Source: Suilimivivens aceti
GTDB taxonomy: Bacteria > Bacillota > Clostridia > Lachnospirales > Lachnospiraceae
Length of the DNA stretch: 64,000 nucleotides
Direction: 5' to 3'
Assembly (NCBI RefSeq): GCF_025567405.1
Contig: NZ_JAOQKJ010000002.1
Location: 62,001 to 126,000 of the forward strand
Shown here: positions 7,870 through 16,002 of the stretch, one piece after another
How positions within the stretch are numbered: the first letter of the stretch is position 1
How the letters are laid out: every line of letters begins with the position of its first letter
Made by a program: the position numbers and the translations under genes
Notes under the pieces: generated by a model
What the model saw: only the letters and a program-made list of their open reading frames with translations
Databases searched by the model: none
Told to the model about the DNA's origin: nothing

Positions 7870-9600
7870 ATGAATAATCAGGAAATAAACAAAACACAGG
7901 GGAAAAAAGCAAATACGATGCATTCATTAAAAATGAAAATCTTCTTACTGGTATTTATTGCCATCATATTTGCCATAGGTCTTTGCCTGCTGATGATCGT
8001 TCCAAAATCAAAGAATAATCTTGAGACGGTTATTGAAAATTATATGAAGGATATTACTGTTGTCGAAGGCGAAAATCTGGACAGGGAGCTGGCAAGTGAA
8101 GGAGCTGATACAGTTCTTTCCGCAGAAGCGCTGCAGGACGATCTTAAAGGCATTTCGATCAGTGGGATGCCATCAAGCTACGCTTATATTTTTTCAGGGA
8201 CAGACGGCACCATGCTGTATCATCCGACAGCAGACAAGATCGGCCTTCCGGTAGAGAATGTAGCGGCAAAGCAGCTTCTTACAGAGATCGGAGAGGGAAA
8301 GAAACCAGAGCCTTCCGTAATTGAGTATGAGTTTAAGGGAAAACAGAAATATGCAGCTTATTATATAGGAAATGAAGCAGCGTTTGTCCTGATCATTACA
8401 GCCGATGGAGATGAGGTATTTGCAAGTCTGAATGAAACTACAAATTACAGTCTGATAGGAGCACTTGTACTGATCCTCGTCTGCAGTGTATTTACCTTTT
8501 TCATAACTTCACTGATGTTCAGACCGATTGGCGTGATTACCAGAGTGATAAATAAAATCTCAGATATGGATTTCAGGGAAAATGATGATCAGAAGCATAT
8601 GCTGAAGCAGAAAGATGAAACAGGCATAATGGGACATGCAGTCAATACTCTGCGTCTGGAACTGATTGATATTGCAAAGCAGATCAAGGGAAAAAGCCAG
8701 GAATTATATGAATCTTCTGAAGCACTCAGCACAGGGACAAGTGAAACAGTTACAGCAGTGGAACAGGTAGAAAATGCGATCACAGAAATTGCCAAGGGCG
8801 CAACCTCCCAGGCGCAGGAAACGCAGTCAGCATCTGAAAATGTGGTTTTAATGGGGAACATGATCGAAGAAGCCAATACAGAGGTTGAAAATCTCCGTAC
8901 CAATGCAAGAGCCATGCGTGATGCCGGAAATTCTGCAGTTACCATTCTGAAAGAGCTTGGACAGATCAATCAGCAGACAAAGGATGCTATGGAAGTGATC
9001 TATAAACAGACAAATGTAACCAATGAGTCTGCACAGAAGATCAAAGAGGCGACAGAGATCATTACGGATATCGCAGAAGAAACTAATCTGCTTTCCTTAA
9101 ACGCATCTATTGAAGCTGCAAGAGCCGGTGAACAGGGACGGGGCTTTGCTGTAGTAGCAGCCCAGATCCAGAAGCTGGCAGAGCAGTCCAATGAGTCTGC
9201 AAGACAGATCGAAGCGATCATTAATACGCTGATCGAGGAATCAGAAAAGTCTGTAGACACGATGAAGAACGTAAAGGAAGTTATTGATAAGCAGGATGTC
9301 AATGTAACAAATACACAGGATGCGTTTAATAAGGTTAAGGACGGAATAGACCGTTCTGTAGAAGGAATCCGTGAGATTGCGAAACGGACAGCCGGACTTG
9401 ATGAAGCAAGGATCAAGGTTGTGGATATTGTCCAGAATCTGACGGCCATTGCAGAGGAAAACGCTGCAAGTACAGAGGAAACATCAGCATCTGCAGAGGA
9501 AGTCAATGCTGTTATCAGCAATATTGCTGCAAATGCCAATAATCTGCATGAAATTGCTGTCAGTCTGGAAGATTGTGTAAAAATGTTTATCTTTGAATAA
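7870..9600 (+). CDS. Methyl-accepting chemotaxis protein with Cache-type sensor
   Basis: A 576-residue transmembrane chemoreceptor. The first membrane segment is at about residues 24-44 and the second at 194-216. Between them lies an extracellular single-Cache-like domain with the typical YAYIFSGTDGTMLYHPT block. A HAMP linker follows the second segment, then a long coiled coil with the conserved hairpin tip (EETNLLSLNASIEAARAGE). Ser/Thr/Ala-rich helical repeats near the C-terminus are likely adaptation sites. The ribosome site AAGGAGGG is strong. It sits 18 bases after the salvage operon with no terminator, so it may share that transcript. No che or flagellar genes are in the window, and the ligand is unknown. 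Confidence 0.93.
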   Translation: MNNQEINKTQGKKANTMHSLKMKIFLLVFIAIIFAIGLCLLMIVPKSKNNLETVIENYMKDITVVEGENLDRELASEGADTVLSAEALQDDLKGISISGMPSSYAYIFSGTDGTMLYHPTADKIGLPVENVAAKQLLTEIGEGKKPEPSVIEYEFKGKQKYAAYYIGNEAAFVLIITADGDEVFASLNETTNYSLIGALVLILVCSVFTFFITSLMFRPIGVITRVINKISDMDFRENDDQKHMLKQKDETGIMGHAVNTLRLELIDIAKQIKGKSQELYESSEALSTGTSETVTAVEQVENAITEIAKGATSQAQETQSASENVVLMGNMIEEANTEVENLRTNARAMRDAGNSAVTILKELGQINQQTKDAMEVIYKQTNVTNESAQKIKEATEIITDIAEETNLLSLNASIEAARAGEQGRGFAVVAAQIQKLAEQSNESARQIEAIINTLIEESEKSVDTMKNVKEVIDKQDVNVTNTQDAFNKVKDGIDRSVEGIREIAKRTAGLDEARIKVVDIVQNLTAIAEENAASTEETSASAEEVNAVISNIAANANNLHEIAVSLEDCVKMFIFE

Positions 9601-9615
9601 TGCAAGGTAAAAAAT

Positions 9616-11289
9616 ATGGGTTATCTTATGTTTCTGGCAGTAATTGTTTTGTTTTTTCTGCTCCTGATCACCAGAACATATCTGCAGAGCCGCAGAGAAG
9701 AAAAAGAATATAGGGATCGCATTTTATATCATTTTGGTGAACAGCCCCCGGAAAAGGTCAGTGCTGCCAGAAAGCAGAAAATCGCAGATGGCTATAAACG
9801 AAGGAACAGGGAGTTTTATATAGACGATATTACCTGGAAAGATCTTCAGATGGATGAGGTCTATGACCGGCTTGCTTTTGTGGAAACACAGGCCGGAGAA
9901 GAGTCTCTTTATGAAATTCTGAGAACACCATTGACAGATCCTGAGCTTCTTGCACAGAGGGAATTGCAGATCCGTTATTTTCAGGAACATCCAAGGGAAA
10001 GGGCAGCATGCCAGATGTTATTTCACAGGCTGTCAGTAAAGAAATGCTCCCGTTCTCTGTATGAACAGCTGGAGCAGCTTGAGAAAGCACCGGAGCAGAA
10101 GGCTGTATCCGAGTATCTGGCAGTGTGGCTTGTGTTTTTTTCTGTGATTATGATCCTGTGGAATTTTCCGGTTGGAATCTGCATGATGGTGGCAGTCTGC
10201 ATCTATAATATTTTGTCGTATTTTAAAAGGAAAGCAGCGATCACGCCTTACATCAGCTGCTTTTCGTATCTGATTTTATTTGTGAAGCAGGCAGAAAAAT
10301 TTCCACAGCTTACAGGACCGTGGCAGGGAGATATAAATAAACTTACAAACATTGTAAATAAGCTGCAGAGGCTGAAAAGAGGAGCCTTTCTTCTGCCTGA
10401 AGGAAATATCAGAAGTTCATCTGATCCCTTTTCTGTTTTGCTTGATTATATAAATATGCTGCTGCATATGGATCTGCTGTTTTTTTATCACAGAAAAAAA
10501 CAGATTCTTATGTACAAGGAAGAAGCTGCAGAGCTGATCCGTATTACGGGAAAGATAGAAGCATTCATAGCGATCGTGGCATTTCGGGCAGGCAACAGCG
10601 GAAATTGTATTCCGGAATACCAGGAGAAGGGGATCATGGCAGAGGGACTTTATCATCCGCTGCTGAAGAAGCCGGTAGTAAATGACATGAATACCACTGA
10701 CTGCGTACTGATCACAGGCTCCAATGCTTCAGGAAAGTCTACTTTTTTAAGAACGGCTGCAATCAATGTCCTGCTGGCACAGACAGTTCATACCTGCATG
10801 GCCAAAGCATTTGCAGCTCCCTGTTACAGACTGTATACCTCAATTTCTATCAGTGATGATCTTCTGAACGGGGAAAGCACTTATGTTGCGGAGATCAGGG
10901 CGCTGAAGAGAATAATAGATGCAGCAGAAGTAAAGGGAACACCCGTTATTGCATTTACAGATGAGATTTTGAGAGGGACAAATACTGTGGAGAGGATAGC
11001 AGCAGCTGCCCAGATCCTGAAATATCTGAAGGAAGAGGGTGTATTTTGCTTTGCCGCAACACATGATGTAGAGCTGACTGTGCTTTTGCAGAAGGAATAT
11101 CATAATTATCATTTCGTAGAAGTGGTAGAAAATGGAGAAGTGATCTTCCCATATCAGCTAAAGGAGGGACGTGTCAGATCAAGAAATGCGATCAGACTGC
11201 TGGCAGGAATGGGATATGACAAAAAAATAACAGAAACAGCTGAAAAGATGGCTTCTGATTTTCTTGAAAAAGGAGTCTGGTCATGCTAA
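9616..11289 (+). CDS. Membrane-anchored MutS-like ATPase
   Basis: A 557-residue protein of the MutS-related ATPase group, not classical mismatch repair MutS. It has a hydrophobic N-terminal segment (about 3-22) and a second hydrophobic hairpin (about 167-202), so it should sit in the membrane. The C-terminal MutS ATPase domain is intact: Walker A GSNASGKST at 368-376, the segment SISDDLLNGESTY, a Walker B region ending TDEILRGTN, and a late ATHD motif. The mismatch-recognition domain I and the connector are absent. Such proteins are common in clostridia and their function is not established. It starts 15 bases after the chemoreceptor behind a weak ribosome site. Confidence 0.85.
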   Translation: MGYLMFLAVIVLFFLLLITRTYLQSRREEKEYRDRILYHFGEQPPEKVSAARKQKIADGYKRRNREFYIDDITWKDLQMDEVYDRLAFVETQAGEESLYEILRTPLTDPELLAQRELQIRYFQEHPRERAACQMLFHRLSVKKCSRSLYEQLEQLEKAPEQKAVSEYLAVWLVFFSVIMILWNFPVGICMMVAVCIYNILSYFKRKAAITPYISCFSYLILFVKQAEKFPQLTGPWQGDINKLTNIVNKLQRLKRGAFLLPEGNIRSSSDPFSVLLDYINMLLHMDLLFFYHRKKQILMYKEEAAELIRITGKIEAFIAIVAFRAGNSGNCIPEYQEKGIMAEGLYHPLLKKPVVNDMNTTDCVLITGSNASGKSTFLRTAAINVLLAQTVHTCMAKAFAAPCYRLYTSISISDDLLNGESTYVAEIRALKRIIDAAEVKGTPVIAFTDEILRGTNTVERIAAAAQILKYLKEEGVFCFAATHDVELTVLLQKEYHNYHFVEVVENGEVIFPYQLKEGRVRSRNAIRLLAGMGYDKKITETAEKMASDFLEKGVWSC

Positions 11290-11319
11290 AATAAAAAGCA
11301 GTTGAGAAAGGCGGTAGAC

Positions 11320-11481
11320 ATGAATAATCTGATTTTATTTTTTAATTCCTTTATGTCTTATTTTTTATTACTGCTTCTGATAGCAGCAATCGTAGGAGTG
11401 GCAATTTTCATCGGCATTAAGCTCCGCAAAAGTAAAAACGAAAAAGAAAAGGATGTACAGGATAGTGTACAAACCCCTTAA
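11320..11481 (+). CDS. 53-residue single-pass membrane protein
   Basis: A small gene with an AAAGGCGG ribosome site 7 bases before the ATG at 11320. The product is 53 residues: a hydrophobic stretch covering about residues 4-32 and a charged tail (KLRKSKNEKEKD). The tail should be inside by the positive-inside rule. It lies 30 bases after the MutS-like gene, and its TAA is fused to the base of an intrinsic terminator, which marks it as the last gene of that transcript. I recognise no family. A role linked to the membrane MutS-like ATPase is possible but only inferred from position. Confidence 0.75.
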   Translation: MNNLILFFNSFMSYFLLLLLIAAIVGVAIFIGIKLRKSKNEKEKDVQDSVQTP

Positions 11482-11507
11482 AAGTGTTCAGCCAATGAAC
11501 ACTTTTT
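11480..11507 (+). terminator. Intrinsic terminator after the small membrane protein
   Basis: A perfect 11-bp stem, AAAAGTGTTCA (11480-11490) with TGAACACTTTT (11496-11506), closes a 5-base loop and ends in a T run. The stem starts inside the preceding stop codon. Confidence 0.9.
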
Positions 11508-11582
11508 CTATACTATACGTGCGTAAAAAAGCTGCAAAGGATAGTTCCCTGGCAGAAATGTGCACAGGAAAAGAGGAGAGAT

Positions 11583-12758
11583 ATGCTTAATTTACAGGTA
11601 GCAGACAGAATGAAGGAATATGAGGAAGGAATCTTCCAGCTTCTGGATGAAAAGAAGGCGGAAGTAGAAAAGACAGGGAAAAAGGTATATAACCTTTCCG
11701 TTGGTACACCGGATTTTCCACCGTCAGAACGCATTATGAAAGCTGTAGAAGAAGCAGCCAGAAAGCCGGAAAACTACAAATATTCCCTGAAAGAGATCCC
11801 GGAACTGAAGCAGGCACTGATAGAGCGTTACCGGACAAGATATCAGGTAGAACTGAAGGAAGCTGAATTTACAGCCGTTTACGGATCTCAGGAAGGAATT
11901 GCCCATATTGCGCTGGCATACTGTAATCCGGGAGATGTTGTGCTGGTTCCGGATCCGGGATATCCGATCTTTTCCATAGGACCATCCCTTGCCATGGCAG
12001 ATGTAAGAACCTATCCTCTGCTGAAAGAGAATGATTATCTGCCAGATCTGAAAGGAATGGATCCTGAATTATTAAAGAAGACAAAGATGATGATCGTTTC
12101 CTATCCGTTAAACCCGATCTGCAGGATCGCACCGGACAGCTTTTATGATGAGCTGATTCCCTGGGCAAAGGAGAATAATATCATTATCGTTCATGATAAT
12201 GCTTATTCTGATATTGTATATGATGGACACGTTGGCAAGTCTATCCTTTCTCATGAAGGGGCAAAGGATATCTGTGTAGAATTTTACTCTCTGTCAAAGA
12301 GCTTTAATTATACAGGCGCAAGAATGGGATTCATTGTGGGAAATGAATTCCTGGTACAGACATTTAAGAAGCTCAGGTCACAGATCGATTATGGTGCATT
12401 TCTTCCGGTGCAGTACGGTGCGGTAGCAGCCCTTACCGGCAGTGATGAAGAAGTAAAGGCACAGTGTGCTGAGTATCAGAAGAGAAGAGATGCTCTCTGC
12501 AGCGGGCTTCGTTCGATAGGCTGGTATATCGAGGACAGTGAGGGCAGTATGTTTGCCTGGGCAGCCATTCCAGAAGGCTATACGGATGATGTCAGCTTTG
12601 TTATGGAGCTGCTTGAAAGGGCAGGTGTCTTATGTACACCGGGAAGCAGCTTCGGAAAACGGGGAAAGGGACATGTACGCTTTGCATTGACCATGCCTGT
12701 TGAAAGGATAAAGGAAGCGGTAAAAGCGATTGAAAACAGCGGTATGATCAGAAAATAA
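11583..12758 (+). CDS. PLP-dependent aminotransferase, LL-DAP-aminotransferase-like
   Basis: A 391-residue fold-type I aminotransferase behind an AGAGGAG site. The PLP lysine lies in YSLSKSFNYTGARMGF, and the cofactor motifs SLGTPDF-like (SVGTPDFPP), DPGYPIF and NPICRIAP are present. The overall pattern (GSQEGIAH, VPDPGYPIF) resembles LL-diaminopimelate aminotransferases and related alanine-type enzymes. Without a gene neighbour in lysine synthesis I leave the substrate open. One oddity is SYPLNPICR, where most relatives read NPTG/NPTA. The gene follows a terminator and precedes nrdD by 26 bases. Confidence 0.87.
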   Translation: MLNLQVADRMKEYEEGIFQLLDEKKAEVEKTGKKVYNLSVGTPDFPPSERIMKAVEEAARKPENYKYSLKEIPELKQALIERYRTRYQVELKEAEFTAVYGSQEGIAHIALAYCNPGDVVLVPDPGYPIFSIGPSLAMADVRTYPLLKENDYLPDLKGMDPELLKKTKMMIVSYPLNPICRIAPDSFYDELIPWAKENNIIIVHDNAYSDIVYDGHVGKSILSHEGAKDICVEFYSLSKSFNYTGARMGFIVGNEFLVQTFKKLRSQIDYGAFLPVQYGAVAALTGSDEEVKAQCAEYQKRRDALCSGLRSIGWYIEDSEGSMFAWAAIPEGYTDDVSFVMELLERAGVLCTPGSSFGKRGKGHVRFALTMPVERIKEAVKAIENSGMIRK

Positions 12759-12784
12759 CAGATAAAAGGGGATGAAAGCAACAG

Positions 12785-14971
12785 ATGAGTATTGAAACAG
12801 AGGAAAAACTGGAGGCTTCTGCACTGGATGAAGCATACAGACCAAAGAGAGATGTTAAGGTCATCAAAAAGGATGGCAGCCTGGAAGCGTTCCATGTACA
12901 GAAGGTTATTGATGCGGTTGGAAAGAGTGCTTACCGCGCCCTGACCAAATTCACGGAAGAAGAAAAAAAGCATATCTGCCAGTATGTGATCGATAAAGTA
13001 GATGAACTGGAAGAGGACAGGATCCCCATTCCGATCATGCATAATATCGTAGAGAGTGCCCTGGAGGATGTGAAGCCTATTGTAGCAAAGAGCTACCGGG
13101 ATTACCGTAACTATAAGCAGGATTTTGTAAGGATGATGGATGATGTCTATAAAAAGAGTCAGTCCATTATGTATGTCGGTGATAAAGAAAATGCCAATAC
13201 CGACAGTGCACTGGTTTCAACCAAGAGAAGTCTGATCTTCAATCAGTTTAACAAAGAGCTGTATCAGAAGTTCTTTATGACCACAGAAGAGATCCAGGCC
13301 TGCAGGGATGGCTATATCTATGTCCATGATATGTCTGCAAGAAGAGATACCATGAACTGCTGTCTTTTTGATGTGGCAAGCGTACTGACAGGCGGCTTTG
13401 AAATGGGAAATATCTGGTATAATGAGCCAAAGACACTGGATGTTGCCTTTGACGTGATCGGTGATATCGTCTTAAGTGCAGCCAGCCAGCAATATGGCGG
13501 TTTCACAGTTCCGGAAGTAGATAAGATCCTGGAGCCGTATGCAGAGAAGACCTATCATAAGAGCCTTGAAAAGTATAAAAGACTGGGAATTGATGAAGAA
13601 AGTGCAGAAGCAGAGGCTTATGCAGATGTAAAAAGAGAGTTCGAGCAGGGCTTCCAGGGCTGGGAGTATAAGTTTAATACAGTAGCCAGCAGCCGTGGAG
13701 ATTATCCATTTATTACAGTAACTGCAGGAATCGGTACAGGCAGATTTGCAAAGCTTGCTACAATCTCCCTGTTGAATGTCCGCAGAAAGGGACAGGGGAA
13801 AAAGGATTGTAAAAAACCGGTGCTTTTCCCGAAAATTGTATTCCTTTATGATGAAAATCTTCATGGTCCCGGAAAGGAGCTTGAGGATGTGTTTGAGGCT
13901 GGGGTGAAATGTTCTGCCAAAACCATGTATCCTGACTGGCTTTCCCTTACTGGAAAAGGTTATATTGCCAGTATGTATAAGCAGTACGGAAAGGTTATTT
14001 CTCCCATGGGCTGTCGTGCTTTTCTGTCTCCCTGGTATGAGAGAGGCGGTATGCATCCGGCAGATGAAAATGATGTGCCTGTATTTGTGGGAAGATTCAA
14101 TATCGGTGCCGTGTCCCTGCATCTTCCGATGATCCTTGCCAAATCAAGGCAGGAAGGAAGGGACTTTTACGAGGTTCTTGATTATTACCTGAACCTGATC
14201 AGACAGCTTCATATCAGAACCTATGCTTACCTTGGAGAAATGAGGGCGTCCACTAATCCGCTTGCTTACTGTGAAGGTGGATTCCTTGGCGGACATCTGA
14301 AGCTGACAGACAAGATTAAGCCGATCCTGAAAACAGCGACAGCAAGCTTTGGCATTACTGCGTTTAATGAACTGCAGGAGCTTTATAATGGGAAATCTCT
14401 GGTAGAGGACGGGGCATTTGCACTGGAGGTGCTGGAGTATATTAATGAAAGGATCAATGAATTTAAAGAAGAGGATGGCAATCTCTATGCCATCTACGGA
14501 ACACCGGCAGAGAGTCTCTGCGGTCTTCAGGTGAAGCAGTTCCGTGCCAAGTATGGCATTATCGAAGGCGTTTCTGACAGGGAATATGTTTCTAACAGCT
14601 TTCACTGCCATGTGACTGAAGATATTACACCGATCCAGAAGCAGGATCTGGAATACCGTTTTTGGGAATTATCCAATGGCGGTAAGATCCAGTATGTGAA
14701 GTATCCAATTGATTACAATATAGAAGCGATCAAAACCCTGATCCGCAGGGCAATGGAAATGGGATTTTATGAAGGAGTAAATCTTTCACTGGCATACTGT
14801 GATGATTGCGGGCATCAGGAGCTTGAAATGGATGTATGTCCTAAATGCGGCAGCAAGAATCTGACAAAAATAGAGAGAATGAATGGTTATCTTTCCTATT
14901 CCAGAGTACATGGGGATACCAGACTGAATGAGGCAAAAATGGCAGAAATTTCAGAAAGGAAGAGCATGTAG
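12785..14971 (+). CDS. nrdD: Anaerobic ribonucleoside-triphosphate reductase
   Basis: It reduces ribonucleoside triphosphates to deoxy forms without oxygen, using a glycyl radical. The 728 residues begin with an ATP-cone regulatory domain (about residues 18-110, starting VKVIKKDGSLEAFHVQK). The large catalytic barrel follows. Near the C-terminus are the zinc-binding cysteines CDDC and CPKC, and then RMNGYLSYSR, whose Gly is the expected radical site. The activase gene nrdG starts 4 bases after its stop, and dut follows, so the three form a deoxynucleotide-supply operon. This is the oxygen-sensitive class III enzyme and fits a strict anaerobe. Confidence 0.97.
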   Translation: MSIETEEKLEASALDEAYRPKRDVKVIKKDGSLEAFHVQKVIDAVGKSAYRALTKFTEEEKKHICQYVIDKVDELEEDRIPIPIMHNIVESALEDVKPIVAKSYRDYRNYKQDFVRMMDDVYKKSQSIMYVGDKENANTDSALVSTKRSLIFNQFNKELYQKFFMTTEEIQACRDGYIYVHDMSARRDTMNCCLFDVASVLTGGFEMGNIWYNEPKTLDVAFDVIGDIVLSAASQQYGGFTVPEVDKILEPYAEKTYHKSLEKYKRLGIDEESAEAEAYADVKREFEQGFQGWEYKFNTVASSRGDYPFITVTAGIGTGRFAKLATISLLNVRRKGQGKKDCKKPVLFPKIVFLYDENLHGPGKELEDVFEAGVKCSAKTMYPDWLSLTGKGYIASMYKQYGKVISPMGCRAFLSPWYERGGMHPADENDVPVFVGRFNIGAVSLHLPMILAKSRQEGRDFYEVLDYYLNLIRQLHIRTYAYLGEMRASTNPLAYCEGGFLGGHLKLTDKIKPILKTATASFGITAFNELQELYNGKSLVEDGAFALEVLEYINERINEFKEEDGNLYAIYGTPAESLCGLQVKQFRAKYGIIEGVSDREYVSNSFHCHVTEDITPIQKQDLEYRFWELSNGGKIQYVKYPIDYNIEAIKTLIRRAMEMGFYEGVNLSLAYCDDCGHQELEMDVCPKCGSKNLTKIERMNGYLSYSRVHGDTRLNEAKMAEISERKSM

Positions 14972-14974
14972 GGA

Positions 14975-15496
14975 ATGAGATATCACAATATTACGAAAGA
15001 CGATATGCTGAATGGTGACGGTCTGCGGGTTGTATTGTGGGTAGCGGGCTGTTCCCATTGCTGCAAGGACTGCCAGAATCCGATCACCTGGGATCCAAAC
15101 GGTGGAATCCCGTTTGATGAGGCAGCAAAGCAGGAGATCTTTGACCAGCTTGATAAGCCCTATATTTCCGGGATTACCTTTTCTGGAGGAGATCCGCTGC
15201 ATTCAGCAAACCGGCTTGAGGTAAGGAACCTCATGGCCGAGATACGGGAGAAATATCCGGATAAGACGATATGGCTCTATACAGGAGATCTATGGGAAAA
15301 TGTGCTTCATTATGCCATGATGCAATATATTGATGTCCTGGTAGACGGAGAATTTATGGCAGATAAAAAGGATGTGAAGCTTCTCTGGAAAGGAAGCAGT
15401 AACCAAAGAGTGATCGATGTACAAAAAAGTTTAAAACAGACAGATCCAGTGATCCCGGTTCTGCATTGTGGAGATTACAGCTATGGAAACCATTAA
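14975..15496 (+). CDS. nrdG: Anaerobic ribonucleotide reductase activating protein
   Basis: A radical-SAM enzyme that makes the glycyl radical on NrdD. The 173 residues carry the cluster motif GCSHCCKDC, giving C26-x3-C30-x2-C33, followed by the SAM-binding TFSGGDPLH block. Length and motifs are standard for NrdG. It sits three bases after nrdD, and its 3' end overlaps the start of dut by 14 bases. Confidence 0.96.
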   Translation: MRYHNITKDDMLNGDGLRVVLWVAGCSHCCKDCQNPITWDPNGGIPFDEAAKQEIFDQLDKPYISGITFSGGDPLHSANRLEVRNLMAEIREKYPDKTIWLYTGDLWENVLHYAMMQYIDVLVDGEFMADKKDVKLLWKGSSNQRVIDVQKSLKQTDPVIPVLHCGDYSYGNH

Positions 15497-15917
15497 AATC
15501 AAATATTTTACAGACAAAATTGAAAAACTGACCTACATTGACGGCAAATCTGACTGGATCGATCTTCGGGCAGCGGAGTCGGTGGATTTGAAAAAGGGAG
15601 AATTTAAACTGATCCCTCTTGGTGTTGCCATGGAGCTGCCAAAGGGTTATGAGGCGCATATTGTGCCAAGAAGCTCAACTTTTAAGAATTTCGGGATTAT
15701 CCAGACTAATCATCAGGGTGTGATTGACAGTTCTTATTGTGGGGACAATGATGAATGGAAAATGCCGGTTTATGCTATGAGAGATACACATATTGAAGTG
15801 AATGACAGGATCTGCCAGTTCCGTATTATGGAAAATCAGCCAAAGATCCAGTTTGAAGAGGTAAAAGCGCTTACCGGTGTGGACAGAGGCGGCTTTGGCA
15901 CAACAGGAAAGCAATAA
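15483..15917 (+). CDS. dut: dUTP diphosphatase
   Basis: It hydrolyses dUTP to dUMP, which keeps uracil out of DNA and feeds dTMP synthesis. The 144 residues have the five trimeric dUTPase motifs: PRSSTFKNFG at about 62-71, GVIDSSYCGDNDEW at 79-92, DRICQFRI at 108-115, and a glycine-rich end GVDRGGFGTTGKQ at 132-144. The ATG at 15483 is preferred to a GTG five codons upstream because a GGAG lies 9 bases before it. The start lies inside nrdG, in keeping with coupled expression of dNTP functions. Confidence 0.93.
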   Translation: METIKIKYFTDKIEKLTYIDGKSDWIDLRAAESVDLKKGEFKLIPLGVAMELPKGYEAHIVPRSSTFKNFGIIQTNHQGVIDSSYCGDNDEWKMPVYAMRDTHIEVNDRICQFRIMENQPKIQFEEVKALTGVDRGGFGTTGKQ

Positions 15918-15936
15918 AAAATGAAAAAATGAGTAT

Positions 15937-15999
15937 AAAAGGACTTCTTTTGCCACATAATGGTGAGGTAATCAGTATGTGCGTAAAAGGAGTCTTTTT
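15937..15999 (+). promoter_or_regulatory. Long hairpin covering the spoVAF ribosome-binding site
   Basis: Bases 15937-15959 pair with 15976-15999: an outer 17-bp part with three G-U pairs (A15937-T15999 to C15953-G15983), one bulged C at 15982, and an inner perfect CACATA/TATGTG stem. The loop is 16 bases. The AGGAG at 15988-15992 lies wholly inside the 3' arm, and the start codon follows at 16003. The TTTTT at the end of the stem means it could also end dut transcripts. A weak sigma-G-like promoter (GTATA at 15933, CATAATG at 15956) overlaps it and would start transcription inside the hairpin. Confidence 0.6.
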
Positions 16000-16002
16000 A
16001 TT

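Noticed and set aside
7870..9600. Chemoreceptor as part of a local chemotaxis cluster
   Set aside because: No che, flagellar or adaptor genes are in the window; it is treated as an isolated receptor.
9000..9605. A 201-codon minus-strand open frame rich in Ser and Ala
   Set aside because: Antisense to the coiled-coil part of the chemoreceptor, where repetitive codons keep the other strand open.
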